Source: Pullilachnospira sp963929535 (GTDB lineage Bacteria; Bacillota; Clostridia; Lachnospirales; Lachnospiraceae). Taken from it: 64,000 nucleotides of DNA. Below are positions 9,061 through 17,693 of this stretch, piece by piece (positions within the stretch are counted from its first letter, which is position 1; each line of letters opens with the position of its first letter). The notes beneath the pieces were generated by a model that saw nothing but the letters and a program-made list of their open reading frames with translations, was not told where the DNA came from and did not search any database. A program made the translations under genes and the position numbers. The stretch covers positions 248,001 to 312,000 of the forward strand of contig CAWVIZ010000003.1 of assembly GCA_963929535.1 (NCBI GenBank), read 5' to 3'.

Positions 9061-9981
9061 TCAGTATTCGATCGTCATGATCAGATCCTGATCATAATTT
9101 CCGAAATGCTTTCCAAAAAGATTAAATCCTCCTGCATATCTGGCGTCTTTTTTATTCCCCAGACGCAGTTTGACAAAAGCTGCATCCATCAGGCACAGCT
9201 CCTCTATGGTGGTATCTCCCGCCGGTTCTCCGTTGATCCGGCATCCCCGGGAGTCGATCTCCCAGGTAACCCAGAAACCATACTGGGTGCTGCCGTCCGG
9301 CCACACGGGAGGATTCAGCCTTCCCCTTCTGCCTCCCATATCTCCGGGGCTGGTCCAGGTGCCGCACTCCTTCCCGTTGATCCAGACAGTGATATCTGAT
9401 TTCCAGTCCTCCCGGAAGCCCGGAGCCTCCGAGCAGATCTCCCCGGAAAAAGACAGTCTTTTGGGTACCCGCTTCCGGGGCACCTGGTTGGGAAACTTGT
9501 ACTCTACATAACCGCCGGAGGTCCAGAGGATCCCTGCCCGGATCCGTTCCGGAAGATAGAAGCACTGCTCCATATCTTCATTTCCCAGGACACCGTCCAC
9601 AGACCAGATGCCGCAGGTGGGAAATACACGGCATCCGGTATAGCCTCCCACCGGCATCTCCATATTTACCAGTTCGTTGATCTTTGCGTTCCGTTTGATC
9701 AGCCCGATATGGATCTGATCCACCTTCCTGGTACACAGCCTGGTGCTTCCCCTGGTTCCCGGCTGCTCCTCCATCCGGATCAGTCCCGCCTTCTCCAGGA
9801 TCTTCAGGTGAAATGCCGCACTGGAAGCCGGCAGATCCATCTCCCTGGCAATCTCTCCGATGATCAGGCTCTTATCGTACAGAAGCTGCAGGATCTCCAG
9901 GCGCACCGGAGATGCCAGAGCCTTTCCCAGATCGTACAGCTCCTCCATCTCTTCAATATCGTACTCTTTGATCTTTGCCAT
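9061..9981 (-). CDS. ArsR-family winged-helix transcriptional regulator with long C-terminal domain
   Basis: 306 residues. The N-terminal ~90 residues form an ArsR-type winged helix: LGKALASPVRLEILQLLYDKSLIIGEIAREM, then the recognition helix around PASSAAFHLKILEKAGLI. The remaining ~200 residues are an uncharacterised effector region containing VFPTCGIWSVDGVLG and a beta-rich stretch with WVTWEIDSRGCRING. No cysteine metal-binding ELCVCDL motif of classical ArsR is present, so it probably senses something other than arsenic-type metals. Similar long ArsR proteins in Lachnospiraceae sit near glycosidase genes. It lies 22 bases downstream of the homocysteine methyltransferase gene, in a likely operon, and next to the GH2 gene it might control. 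Confidence 0.75.
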   Translation of the reverse strand: MAKIKEYDIEEMEELYDLGKALASPVRLEILQLLYDKSLIIGEIAREMDLPASSAAFHLKILEKAGLIRMEEQPGTRGSTRLCTRKVDQIHIGLIKRNAKINELVNMEMPVGGYTGCRVFPTCGIWSVDGVLGNEDMEQCFYLPERIRAGILWTSGGYVEYKFPNQVPRKRVPKRLSFSGEICSEAPGFREDWKSDITVWINGKECGTWTSPGDMGGRRGRLNPPVWPDGSTQYGFWVTWEIDSRGCRINGEPAGDTTIEELCLMDAAFVKLRLGNKKDARYAGGFNLFGKHFGNYDQDLIMTIEY

Positions 9982-10003
9982 TGTTCGTCACCCGCCTTGT
10001 CTG

Positions 10004-10882
10004 TCAGCGCAGTCCCAGAACCTGGGCCAGCCTTCTGATATAGGACGGAGTGGTTCCGCAGCAGCCGCCCACAAGACCGGCCCCGGCCTCTGTGAGAATC
10101 CTGGTGTATCTGGCGAAATCCTCCTCGTTCATGCTGTAAACTGCCTCGCCCTTCTCGCTGATCACCGGCATTCCCGCGTTGGGCTTGGCGATCACCGGCA
10201 CCTGTGCAACTTCCTTCATGTTCCGCACCACTGATTCCAGCTGATCCGGCCCTACAGAACAGTTAAGCCCCACGGCAGCCGCTCCCATTTCCTGAAGGGT
10301 CTGCACAGCCTCCACTGCATTTCCCCCGTACATGGCAGTTCCATCCGCTTCCAGCGACAGGCTGCACATCATGGGCAGGTCACAGACCGCCTGAGCCGCA
10401 TCCAGCGCCACCACCGTTTCATCCACACTCAGCATGGTCTCTGCTACCAGCAGATCTGCCCCCGCATCCGCCAGCGCCCTGATCTGCTCCTTATACGCCT
10501 CATAGAGATCCCCGTAGGTGAGATCGCCCTTGGGTTCCATCAGCTGGCCTGTGGTGGTCAGATCCCCCGCTACGTATGCCCTTCCTTCCACAGCTTCCCT
10601 GGAAATCTTTACCAGACGGGCATTCAGCTCCACTGCCCGGTCTTCCAGCCCGAAGTTTTTCAGGCTGATCCGGTTGGCCGCAAAGGTAGGGGCGTACACG
10701 ATCCGGCTTCCCGCCTCCACGTACGACCGCTGCAGCTCCTGCAGCACCTCCGGGTGCTCCAGCACCCATTGCTCAGAAGAGATCCCCCGGGGCATCCCCG
10801 CTTTTATCAGGTTTGATCCGGTAGCTCCGTCCAAAAGCACCACGCCTCTGTCTGTCAGTTCTGTAAATTCCTGTCTTGTCAT
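10004..10882 (-). CDS. Homocysteine S-methyltransferase family protein
   Basis: 292 residues, a single Zn-dependent homocysteine-binding barrel (Pfam S-methyl_trans type). It contains LLDGATGSNL at the N-terminus and three zinc-ligand cysteines: one in GLNCSVGP (about residue 208) and two in VGGCCGTTP (about 273-274). No cobalamin or folate domain is present. The enzyme should transfer a methyl group from a donor such as S-methylmethionine or a methylated corrinoid partner to homocysteine, giving methionine. Clostridial relatives are often annotated as 5-methyl-THF:homocysteine methyltransferase modules, with the corrinoid part encoded elsewhere. The start is preceded by AGAAAGGATG. It appears to be the first gene of a two-gene unit with the ArsR-like regulator. 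Confidence 0.82.
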   Translation of the reverse strand: MTRQEFTELTDRGVVLLDGATGSNLIKAGMPRGISSEQWVLEHPEVLQELQRSYVEAGSRIVYAPTFAANRISLKNFGLEDRAVELNARLVKISREAVEGRAYVAGDLTTTGQLMEPKGDLTYGDLYEAYKEQIRALADAGADLLVAETMLSVDETVVALDAAQAVCDLPMMCSLSLEADGTAMYGGNAVEAVQTLQEMGAAAVGLNCSVGPDQLESVVRNMKEVAQVPVIAKPNAGMPVISEKGEAVYSMNEEDFARYTRILTEAGAGLVGGCCGTTPSYIRRLAQVLGLR

Positions 10883-10968
10883 GCGCTCATCCTTTCTCCC
10901 ATCCCGGAAAATCGTTGCCGCTCACAGCTGAACCGCAGCGAAATAACTCTGTGTATCCCCAGAAATAA

Positions 10969-11004
10969 TTCAGGACGGCGCATCTGCATTCCCGCCGTCC
11001 TGAA
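10969..11004 (-). terminator. Terminator at the end of the exopolysaccharide operon
   Basis: Perfect 12-bp stem TTCAGGACGGCG (10969-10980) with its complement at 10993-11004 and a 12-base loop, followed on the minus strand by TTATTTCT. It lies about 50 bases past the stop of the AP2 gene. A promoter-like TTGCTT-17-TAGAAT on the minus strand (11044-11016) sits between the stop and this hairpin and could serve the methyltransferase gene, so an attenuator role is also possible. Confidence 0.6.
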
Positions 11005-11052
11005 CCGTTATGAATATTCTACCTATTTTTTGCACAAAAAGCAATCCCTGCT

Positions 11053-11973
11053 TTACTTCACATTGCTGTAAACCTGAAATCCATTTTCCGTCTTTATCAC
11101 CTCAAACACAAAAGGCGTCTCTTCCCCCTGCTCCTTCCAACGCCGATACGCATCCACACATCCTTCATGGATGACCTTTTCCGCATCCAGCCTTGCCTGC
11201 ACCGCCTCCTGAAAACTGGAAAAGATCCCTATATGGAAGCGCTGCCTTTTAAATCCGATAGACACCCGGAATTTTCCGTTTTTCAGCGGATAGACTCCCC
11301 GGAAACCGCTGGTGTTGTCGCTGCGGTACTTTCGTTTTTCCAGCCACTCGATACAGGTACCGTCTATCAGGTGAAGCTGTTTGTTAATATTTTTCCGGTA
11401 CTCCTCCCTGAGGCAGCCGCAGCTCCTGTAATTTCCATGAACCAATGCTCCTTCCGCCAGATCCAGTTCCTTTCCGCAGTCACATCGGCAATGCCACACC
11501 ACCGACCCTTTCCCGTCTCTTTTTTCTGTGGGATACAGTGCGGTCAGGCGCCCAAACCTTTGGTTTGTGATATCACAGCCCTTCACTCCCGTCTGATATT
11601 GCTGACAGCCGCAGCTTTTCACCTTGCCGGCTTTCAGATTATGAGCCGAGACAACATGAATCTTTCCGCAGTCACACCGGCATTCCCAATGTCTTCTCCC
11701 GTTCCTGTTGGGAACCGCCCGCAATACTGTCAGATGCCCAAACCGCTGTCCTGTCAGATCTTCCGGTATATTTCCGTTGCGGGCCGTATTCTTGGGAACG
11801 CAGCCGCAGTTGGTTATGGTTCCGCGTTTCAGCCGCTTGGTATTTGCCAGGATTTCCCCTCCACAGTCACACCGGCATCTCCAGACCCAGTAACCATCCT
11901 GTCTCTCTCCTGTTTTTTCCACCACCACCAGTTTCCCAAAGCGTTTTCCTTCCAGGCTGCTGCAATTTGGCAT
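11053..11973 (-). CDS. Triple zinc-ribbon protein with C-terminal AP2/ERF-like DNA-binding domain
   Basis: 306 residues from the ATG at 11973, chosen because GGAGG precedes it and it begins one base after the stop of the DegT gene. Three tandem repeats of about 60 residues (roughly 8-60, 70-125, 135-190) each read RFGxLxxLxxT...W.CRCDCG...NLKxGxxxSCGC, with four cysteines per unit that should bind zinc. An AP2-like fold follows (about 225-275: SGFRGVYPLKNGKFRVSI ... YFGTFSS-like HIGIFSSFQEA). AP2 domains in bacteria occur mostly in homing endonucleases and phage or mobile proteins, but no HNH motif is visible here. It is the last gene of the exopolysaccharide operon, so it could be a regulator of the locus or a passenger from a mobile element. 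Function is unproven. Confidence 0.75.
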   Translation of the reverse strand: MPNCSSLEGKRFGKLVVVEKTGERQDGYWVWRCRCDCGGEILANTKRLKRGTITNCGCVPKNTARNGNIPEDLTGQRFGHLTVLRAVPNRNGRRHWECRCDCGKIHVVSAHNLKAGKVKSCGCQQYQTGVKGCDITNQRFGRLTALYPTEKRDGKGSVVWHCRCDCGKELDLAEGALVHGNYRSCGCLREEYRKNINKQLHLIDGTCIEWLEKRKYRSDNTSGFRGVYPLKNGKFRVSIGFKRQRFHIGIFSSFQEAVQARLDAEKVIHEGCVDAYRRWKEQGEETPFVFEVIKTENGFQVYSNVK

Positions 11974-11974
11974 T

Positions 11975-13093
11975 TTATCGCCTCCATTTTCTGCAAGAGA
12001 GCAATATCTTACAGATCTGATCAACGGTTTCGGGCTCCAGATCCGCATACAGCGGCAGAGTCAGCACCCGTTTGCTGATATGCAGTGCCACAGGTGTCTT
12101 TTCCGGATCAAATTTGTTGTGAAAACAGTCAAATGTATTGGTAAGCGGATAAAAATATTTTCTCGCGTAAATTCCATGAGAGAGGAGCGTATCGAATACC
12201 TGATTTCTGCTGGCTCCGAACTTCTTTTCATCAATGATCACGGGAAAATACGCAAAATTCTGCTGCACATCCTTCTGTATGGGATTCAGCTTCAGGCCCT
12301 CCACTCCTTCCAGCCACTCTCTGTACCGTTTGACCACGCGCCCTCTTTTGGCTATCTCCTCCTCCACATGACGCAGGTTGCAGATTCCCATTGCAGCGCA
12401 GAACTCATTCATCTTGGCATTGGCGCCGATCCCATCCACATTCTCCGGATCACGTATCCCGAAGTTTTTCAGCTGATACAGTTTCCTTCCCAGTTCTTCG
12501 CTATGAAACACGGCAGCGCCGCCTTCTATGGTATTAAAAACCTTGGTAGCGTGAAAGCTGAAGCAGGATATGTCTCCAAAATTCCCTGCTCCCGTCCCTT
12601 TATACCGGATCCCAAATGCGTGAGCGGCATCATAGACCACCTTCAGCCCGTATTTGTCCGCGATTTTTTTTATTTTTTCCACCTCACACAGATTCCCATA
12701 TACATGCACCGGTACGATCGCCGATGTCCGATCCGTGATCAGCTCCTCTATCATATCCGCATTGATGGTAAAGGTCTCCGGGTCAATATCGCAGAATACC
12801 GGTTCCAGACCGTTCCGGATGATAGCATGTGTGGTGGAAGCAAAGGTAAACGGGGTGGTGATAACCTCACCTCTCAGATTCAGCGCCTGCAAAGACAGCT
12901 CTAGCGCCATATGCCCGTTTGTAAACAGGTCGAGTCTCTCCACCCCCAGATATTTTTTCAGTTCTTCCTGCAGCTTTTGATGCTTTACCCCCATATTCGT
13001 CATCCAATGGGTATCCCAGACTTCCCGTATTTCCTCTGTGTATTCCCCGAATTCCGGCATGGAGGAACGCGTTACCATTACAATATTTTTCAT
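11975..13093 (-). CDS. DegT/DnrJ/EryC1/StrS-family sugar aminotransferase
   Basis: 372-residue PLP enzyme that transfers an amino group to a keto-sugar nucleotide, making an amino sugar for the surface polysaccharide. Lys184 in SFHATKVFN is the Schiff-base lysine, Asp155 in VVYDAAHAFG contacts the PLP ring nitrogen, and TTPFTFASTTHAI near residue 80 is typical of the family. The start ATG at 13093 with AGAAGGGCG upstream is preferred over an upstream in-frame ATG that would overlap the flippase gene. It is followed directly by the AP2 gene. No 4,6-dehydratase is seen in the operon, so the keto-sugar must come from genes elsewhere. Confidence 0.85.
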   Translation of the reverse strand: MKNIVMVTRSSMPEFGEYTEEIREVWDTHWMTNMGVKHQKLQEELKKYLGVERLDLFTNGHMALELSLQALNLRGEVITTPFTFASTTHAIIRNGLEPVFCDIDPETFTINADMIEELITDRTSAIVPVHVYGNLCEVEKIKKIADKYGLKVVYDAAHAFGIRYKGTGAGNFGDISCFSFHATKVFNTIEGGAAVFHSEELGRKLYQLKNFGIRDPENVDGIGANAKMNEFCAAMGICNLRHVEEEIAKRGRVVKRYREWLEGVEGLKLNPIQKDVQQNFAYFPVIIDEKKFGASRNQVFDTLLSHGIYARKYFYPLTNTFDCFHNKFDPEKTPVALHISKRVLTLPLYADLEPETVDQICKILLSCRKWRR

Positions 13094-13116
13094 CTTCGCC
13101 CTTCTTTCCTGAGGCC

Positions 13117-14565
13117 TCAGGTGCTGTCTCTCTTCAGCAGGCCACATAATATCTTCCATATGTACTCATAGCTGTCTATTCTGAACAGTCGTGAAAGCCC
13201 GATGTAGACCGCAATGCCTGTGATAATCTGCAGAATTAGCCGGGGTATGTCTGCCAGAGGAAGAAATCCTGCCAGCCATACCACAGCTCCCATCGCAGCA
13301 TTCAGCAGTATAATCGGAATCAAATCTCTGATATGCTCTTTAAATCCATATCCCGCCAGTTCCTTATTGGGGCTGGAATTGATATACAAGCAAATTACCG
13401 TAATGCCGCAGCTTACTCCCAGCATCGCCATAACTCCAAATGGAATAGAGACCACGATCCCAGCCAGCGTCAGAATCTGCTTGATAATTTCGATCTTCAG
13501 GATGATATCACTCCTTCCCACTGCCTGTATCACCTGAAGATCTGCCGTATGAAGAAGATAAAATGCAAAAATAAAACACCACAGCTGCATATAGGGAACC
13601 ATGGAAATCCATTTCTCCGTATACAGCAGACGGATAATGGTTTCTGCGCAAACAGCCAGTCCCACCATACACGGGAAGATCCCATACGCCGCCGTTGTAA
13701 AGGAACGCCGCAGAATAATTCCCACCTGTTCCTTTTCTCCCTGCCGTTCCGCAACCACCGGAAACAATACACTCTGAACAGACGCCTGAAGATTGGAAAC
13801 CACCAGATTAGGGATCCTCCGCCCCTTGTCGTAATAGGCCAGCGTATCTGTCTGATATACCTTCCCGATCACAAGACTGGCCAGGTTGGAATTCAGCGAA
13901 TCCAGAAAGGCCGAACCCAGCAGTCGGCTTCCATACCGGAACATAGGCCCAAGCCTCTCCAGGGAAAACACCAGGGATGGCCTCCACCGCACCGTAAACC
14001 AGAGAATCACTGTGTTTATGGCCTGATTTACCAGGCGCTGCGCAATCAAAGCCCATACCCCCATTCCCGAGTAAACCATTTCAATACCGATCACCGCGGA
14101 AAAAACAGTTCCTCCCAACGTAGCGTAAAAGAAACGTTTAAATTCCATCCGCCTGGATACAATCGCTGTCTGTACCCCATTGACGCCTCCCATCACCAGC
14201 GTCAGCGACATCACCCGTATGTAAGGAACCATATCGTTCCGACCATAAAAAGCAGAGATAGCAGGAGCCGCAAAAAACATCAGAAAATACAGCACCATCC
14301 CCATAAAAATATTAAAATAAAACACGGTGGAAAAATCCGTCTGATCCGCATCCCTTTTTTGGATCAGCGCATTTTTAAACCCGGAATCAATAAACAGGTT
14401 CAGAATAGTTGTGAAGATTGTAATAAGAGAAACCACACCGTACTCTTCCGGCAGCAAAAGACGCGCCAGTATGATAGAGACCACGAAGGAAACGCCCTGA
14501 GCGCCGCATCGTTCTGCGAATCTCCACATCATGTTGCTGATCACTGTTTTCTTACTTGAAATCAT
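13117..14565 (-). CDS. Wzx-type polysaccharide flippase (MOP superfamily)
   Basis: About 482 residues with 12-14 hydrophobic helices, starting with FAERCGAQGVSFVVSIILARLL-type sequence and LLPEEYGVVSLI, characteristic of PST/MOP lipopolysaccharide exporters of the WzxC/TuaB type. It should flip undecaprenyl-linked repeat units across the membrane before polymerisation. Of two nearby ATG codons the second (14565) has better spacing from AGAAGGGA. It is placed between a GT2 gene and the aminotransferase. Together with the Wzy-like gene at 23552 it indicates a Wzx/Wzy-dependent pathway. Confidence 0.88.
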   Translation of the reverse strand: MISSKKTVISNMMWRFAERCGAQGVSFVVSIILARLLLPEEYGVVSLITIFTTILNLFIDSGFKNALIQKRDADQTDFSTVFYFNIFMGMVLYFLMFFAAPAISAFYGRNDMVPYIRVMSLTLVMGGVNGVQTAIVSRRMEFKRFFYATLGGTVFSAVIGIEMVYSGMGVWALIAQRLVNQAINTVILWFTVRWRPSLVFSLERLGPMFRYGSRLLGSAFLDSLNSNLASLVIGKVYQTDTLAYYDKGRRIPNLVVSNLQASVQSVLFPVVAERQGEKEQVGIILRRSFTTAAYGIFPCMVGLAVCAETIIRLLYTEKWISMVPYMQLWCFIFAFYLLHTADLQVIQAVGRSDIILKIEIIKQILTLAGIVVSIPFGVMAMLGVSCGITVICLYINSSPNKELAGYGFKEHIRDLIPIILLNAAMGAVVWLAGFLPLADIPRLILQIITGIAVYIGLSRLFRIDSYEYIWKILCGLLKRDST

Positions 14566-14585
14566 ATGCATTCCCTTCTGTCATG

Positions 14586-15623
14586 TTATTTTTTCCGCGT
14601 CCTTTTCAGCCGGCTGTAGACCACACCGTACCACAGCGCCGCGTCTTCTCCTATCCTGAACAGCTGAGCAAACAGCCGGACCCTTCTGCTTATAGGTACC
14701 AGTTTCTGGAATGGCTCGGTTCTGAAATACAGTTCTTCCGTCCGTATCCGTCTCAGCAGCATCTTTTTTTCCCTGACCGGAAGCTCCGATACGCAGCATC
14801 TGTAAATATAGTCCATAAGAAATCTGGCTATAGATGTATAAAACTTTTCATAAATTCTGGACTGTGTCAGTCCCCAGCAGTGCATCATTTTCTCTGTATG
14901 TTTTTTTACCCTCAGCATATCCTCCAGATCCCCTGGGCGGAATGTATGTATCACGCTTCCCTCTCTGAGTCGGTAATTATACATAGGAAGATCAATATAT
15001 TGGATATTCTCCGCATACTGAACCATATACAGACTGTAAAGCAGGTCCTCTCCTTTTCGCATATCCGCACAGTCGGAAAAGCTTTCCGGAATACGCAGGA
15101 ATACCTTTCTGCTCATGGCCTTCGCCCACACCTCGTTAATGGGGAATCCCTGGATCAGCTTTTCATAGATTTCTTTCTTTCTGCCCCCGGAAAAGATCGC
15201 CTGGTGGGGAAATACATGCAATACCTGCCTGACAACTGTCTGTCCTTTGATCCTCTGGTGTCCAAAAATAAGCAGCTCCGCATGTTCCTTTTGGATATCA
15301 GCAAAAAGGCGCTCCAGCAGATCTTCCTGCCACCAGTCATCTCCATCCATGCACAAAAGATATTCTCCTGCGGCAATCCCAAATCCCGCCACACGATTCA
15401 GAAGCTGCCCCTCATTTTTTTTATGAATTACTTTTACCTTCTCATATAGATCCGCATATCTTTCGCACAGCACTTCTGTCCCATCTGAAGATCCTGGATC
15501 CACCAGGATAACTTCATAATCTGGAAATGACTGCCGCAAAACGGAATTCACACATTGCTCCAGATATTCTTTCACCTGATAAGCAAGGATCACAACGCTG
15601 AAGAAAGGAGCTCCCTGCTTCAT
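14586..15623 (-). CDS. Glycosyltransferase family 2
   Basis: 345 residues with an N-terminal GT-A fold. FFSVVILAYQVKEYLEQCVNSVL is the family-2 nucleotide-binding start, and the metal-binding aspartates lie in YLLCMDGDDWWQ near residue 93. The C-terminal half is helical and basic, fitting a peripheral membrane enzyme that adds one sugar to the lipid-linked repeat unit. The start has AAGGAGG. Twelve bases separate it from the next upstream GT2 gene. Donor and acceptor sugars cannot be predicted. Confidence 0.85.
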   Translation of the reverse strand: MKQGAPFFSVVILAYQVKEYLEQCVNSVLRQSFPDYEVILVDPGSSDGTEVLCERYADLYEKVKVIHKKNEGQLLNRVAGFGIAAGEYLLCMDGDDWWQEDLLERLFADIQKEHAELLIFGHQRIKGQTVVRQVLHVFPHQAIFSGGRKKEIYEKLIQGFPINEVWAKAMSRKVFLRIPESFSDCADMRKGEDLLYSLYMVQYAENIQYIDLPMYNYRLREGSVIHTFRPGDLEDMLRVKKHTEKMMHCWGLTQSRIYEKFYTSIARFLMDYIYRCCVSELPVREKKMLLRRIRTEELYFRTEPFQKLVPISRRVRLFAQLFRIGEDAALWYGVVYSRLKRTRKK

Positions 15624-15635
15624 ATAAACCCTCCT

Positions 15636-16547
15636 TTACAACCATTCACATCTGACAAAGCGCTTTAAAAGTGTAAAAAAAGATATCCACCGATATCTGT
15701 ACATCTCCTTAGACAGATGGAAATATCTGTGTTTCAGCTCTGCCGGGGTTCTTCCATCCCCCGTCATCTGCATCCTCTTTATCTCTGCCAGAATCCTTCC
15801 GGCACAGGAGATTGTCAGCTCACGCTCCTGCCTTTCCAAAAGATATTCTCCCCGGTCCAGCAAAGCCTCCGTAAAGTGAAAAGAATTCCTCCCTCCCGCC
15901 GTAATGCTTTCCGGTCTTTTCCTGTAATGGTAACCCTCCTGAGGAATGCACGCGATCCGGCTGCAGGGATAGACCATCCGGTGAAATACAAATTCATCCT
16001 CGTGAATTTTTCCCACGGGATATCGGAGATTGGCAAATATCTGTTTCCTGTACAGCTTATTGCACGCAATTTCGCAAAACGCGTATTTTCCCTGATCCAT
16101 CAGAAACATGAACTCCCGACCGGACAATACTTTCTCTTCCTGAATCTGATAGGCTCTCTTTTCTTCTGCCTCCTCCCTGCAGCCGCTCATCTCATAGACG
16201 AAATTGCATACCGCAATATCTGCATTTTCCCTGAGGATGGCATCCAGTAATTTTTCCAGCATATCTGATTCGATCCAGTCATCAGAATCCACAAAACTCA
16301 AATATTCTCCCCTGGCCATAAGGATCCCCGTATTTCTGGCTTCCGACAGACCCCCGTTGGTCTTGTGGACCACCCGGATCCTCTCATCCCGCTTGGCCCA
16401 ACGGTCACAGATTTCTCCGCAGCTATCTGGAGAGCCATCGTCAATCAAAAGGATTTCCAGATTCTGGCAGGTCTGCCCTGCGATGCTTTCTATGCACCGG
16501 TCCAGATACTGCTCTACCTTATAAATCGGAACAATTACAGATATCAT
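15636..16547 (-). CDS. Glycosyltransferase family 2
   Basis: 303 residues. The start MISVIVPIYKVEQYLDRCIES is a textbook GT2 opening; LLIDDGSPDSCGEICD supplies the uridine-binding aspartates and YLSFVDSDDWIES near residue 90 the DxD-like metal site. Length fits a soluble or peripheral GT-A enzyme with a short C-terminal extension. It lies 8 bases from the next upstream gene and is translationally close to it. Related to EpsJ/WaaV-like transferases by style; sugar specificity unknown. Confidence 0.87.
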   Translation of the reverse strand: MISVIVPIYKVEQYLDRCIESIAGQTCQNLEILLIDDGSPDSCGEICDRWAKRDERIRVVHKTNGGLSEARNTGILMARGEYLSFVDSDDWIESDMLEKLLDAILRENADIAVCNFVYEMSGCREEAEEKRAYQIQEEKVLSGREFMFLMDQGKYAFCEIACNKLYRKQIFANLRYPVGKIHEDEFVFHRMVYPCSRIACIPQEGYHYRKRPESITAGGRNSFHFTEALLDRGEYLLERQERELTISCAGRILAEIKRMQMTGDGRTPAELKHRYFHLSKEMYRYRWISFFTLLKRFVRCEWL

Positions 16548-16555
16548 GATGTTTC

Positions 16556-17533
16556 CTAATACTCCTTCTCCATCCCCTTTTTCCCGTATCGGGCCAAACG
16601 ATAAGCCTTCACCAGGCAGGGAAAGTAATACTTTACAAACACGATCGCCTTCTGTTTGGCGGGACAGGACCGGAACATCGTGTCAAAAGGCGGAGTATGA
16701 AGCGCCTTCCAGTCAGACTTCATCCGGTATACCTGATACAATCTCAGATTCAGTTTTGAAGCCAACTCCTCATGGTACCTGCCCTGCGTATAGTCATCAA
16801 ACGCTTTATAAAAGCGAATATAATCTTCGTTTATTTTTAAAAACTTCGGACTGTTCTTCTTCATTTCCCTGCGGTATCTGTCTGAACAGGAACCCGGCGT
16901 CATCATCCTGTAGCAGCACATCCGTTCCGCAAACCCATAGGCATTTCCCCTCAGCATCAAAAACTGCCTCAGCGGGATATCTCCGGCTTCGCCTGCCAAA
17001 AACTCCTTGGGGAATTCCGCCGCGTCCCGTGTTCTGTACAGGGTTCCTGCCGTTGCCAGAAAGATTTCCGGTGCAGCAATGATCTCCCGGCTGGAAAATA
17101 CACGGCTCACATCCACCGGAGTCTGCTCTCCGATGATCCGGGAATTCAGATCCACATTGTAGGAATTGCAAAAACAGTAGCTGCACTCCGGATGTGCATC
17201 CATATAATCCACCTGCTTCTGAAGCTTTTGAGGATCACACCAGAAATCATCCCCTTCACACTGCGCGATATATTCCCCGGTGATCAGCGGTTTCATAAAT
17301 GAATAAATATCCGCTCCCTGAGAATATTGATTTTTCTCCTGAAAGATTGTCTTTATCATCGTTGGATATCTTTCTGCGTACTGACGGATAATTTCCGCAG
17401 TTCCGTCCTCCGATGCATCATCATGGACGATAATCTCAAAAGCAAATCTGGTCTTTTGCTCCAGAAAGCTGTCCAGCGCTCTGGCGATATAAGGCGCATG
17501 ATTGTATGCGGTTGTCAATATGGATACCTTCAT
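16556..17533 (-). CDS. Glycosyltransferase family 2
   Basis: 325 residues from the ATG at 17533 (MKVSILTTAYNHAPYIARAL), which has AAAGGAAAAAG upstream; the longer frame to 17629 starts inside the gap region and lacks a good ribosome site. GT2 features are IIVHDDASEDGTAEII and AQCEGDDFWCDPQKL, the latter carrying the metal-binding aspartates near residue 100. It follows the only large gap in the operon (160 bases), just downstream of the TnpB-like gene. Confidence 0.83.
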   Translation of the reverse strand: MKVSILTTAYNHAPYIARALDSFLEQKTRFAFEIIVHDDASEDGTAEIIRQYAERYPTMIKTIFQEKNQYSQGADIYSFMKPLITGEYIAQCEGDDFWCDPQKLQKQVDYMDAHPECSYCFCNSYNVDLNSRIIGEQTPVDVSRVFSSREIIAAPEIFLATAGTLYRTRDAAEFPKEFLAGEAGDIPLRQFLMLRGNAYGFAERMCCYRMMTPGSCSDRYRREMKKNSPKFLKINEDYIRFYKAFDDYTQGRYHEELASKLNLRLYQVYRMKSDWKALHTPPFDTMFRSCPAKQKAIVFVKYYFPCLVKAYRLARYGKKGMEKEY

Positions 17534-17693
17534 CTTTCTTTTTCCTTTCATAACTTTGAACACCCTCGTTTTCGCAAAAACGGTCTTTACCCACACTGCA
17601 AAAGTGCCGGAGGGCGGTGTTCTGCCCAAAGCCAGGTACCTCCGGTTCCCGGCCTTCTGCCAGTCTCCTGACCATCTATATAAGAGTGATCTC
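17534..17693 (-). ncRNA. Candidate structured RNA (possible guide RNA) downstream of the TnpB-like gene
   Basis: This 160-base non-coding stretch is the only long gap in an operon whose other internal gaps are mostly under 50 bases. Read on the minus strand it contains CCGGAGG (about 17647-17641) able to pair with CCTCCGG (about 17615-17609), with an inner GGGC/GCCC, and further on CGTTTT-TGCG-AAAACG. In TnpB systems the guide RNA (omega RNA) is encoded at and past the 3' end of tnpB, and the same holds for TnpB-derived repressors. The position and foldability fit, but no covariance or expression evidence is available here and no guide match was found by eye. Confidence 0.3.

Noticed and set aside
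10883..11052. SAM-type riboswitch upstream of the homocysteine methyltransferase gene
   Set aside because: Only a simple hairpin was seen; none of the conserved riboswitch core sequences are present.
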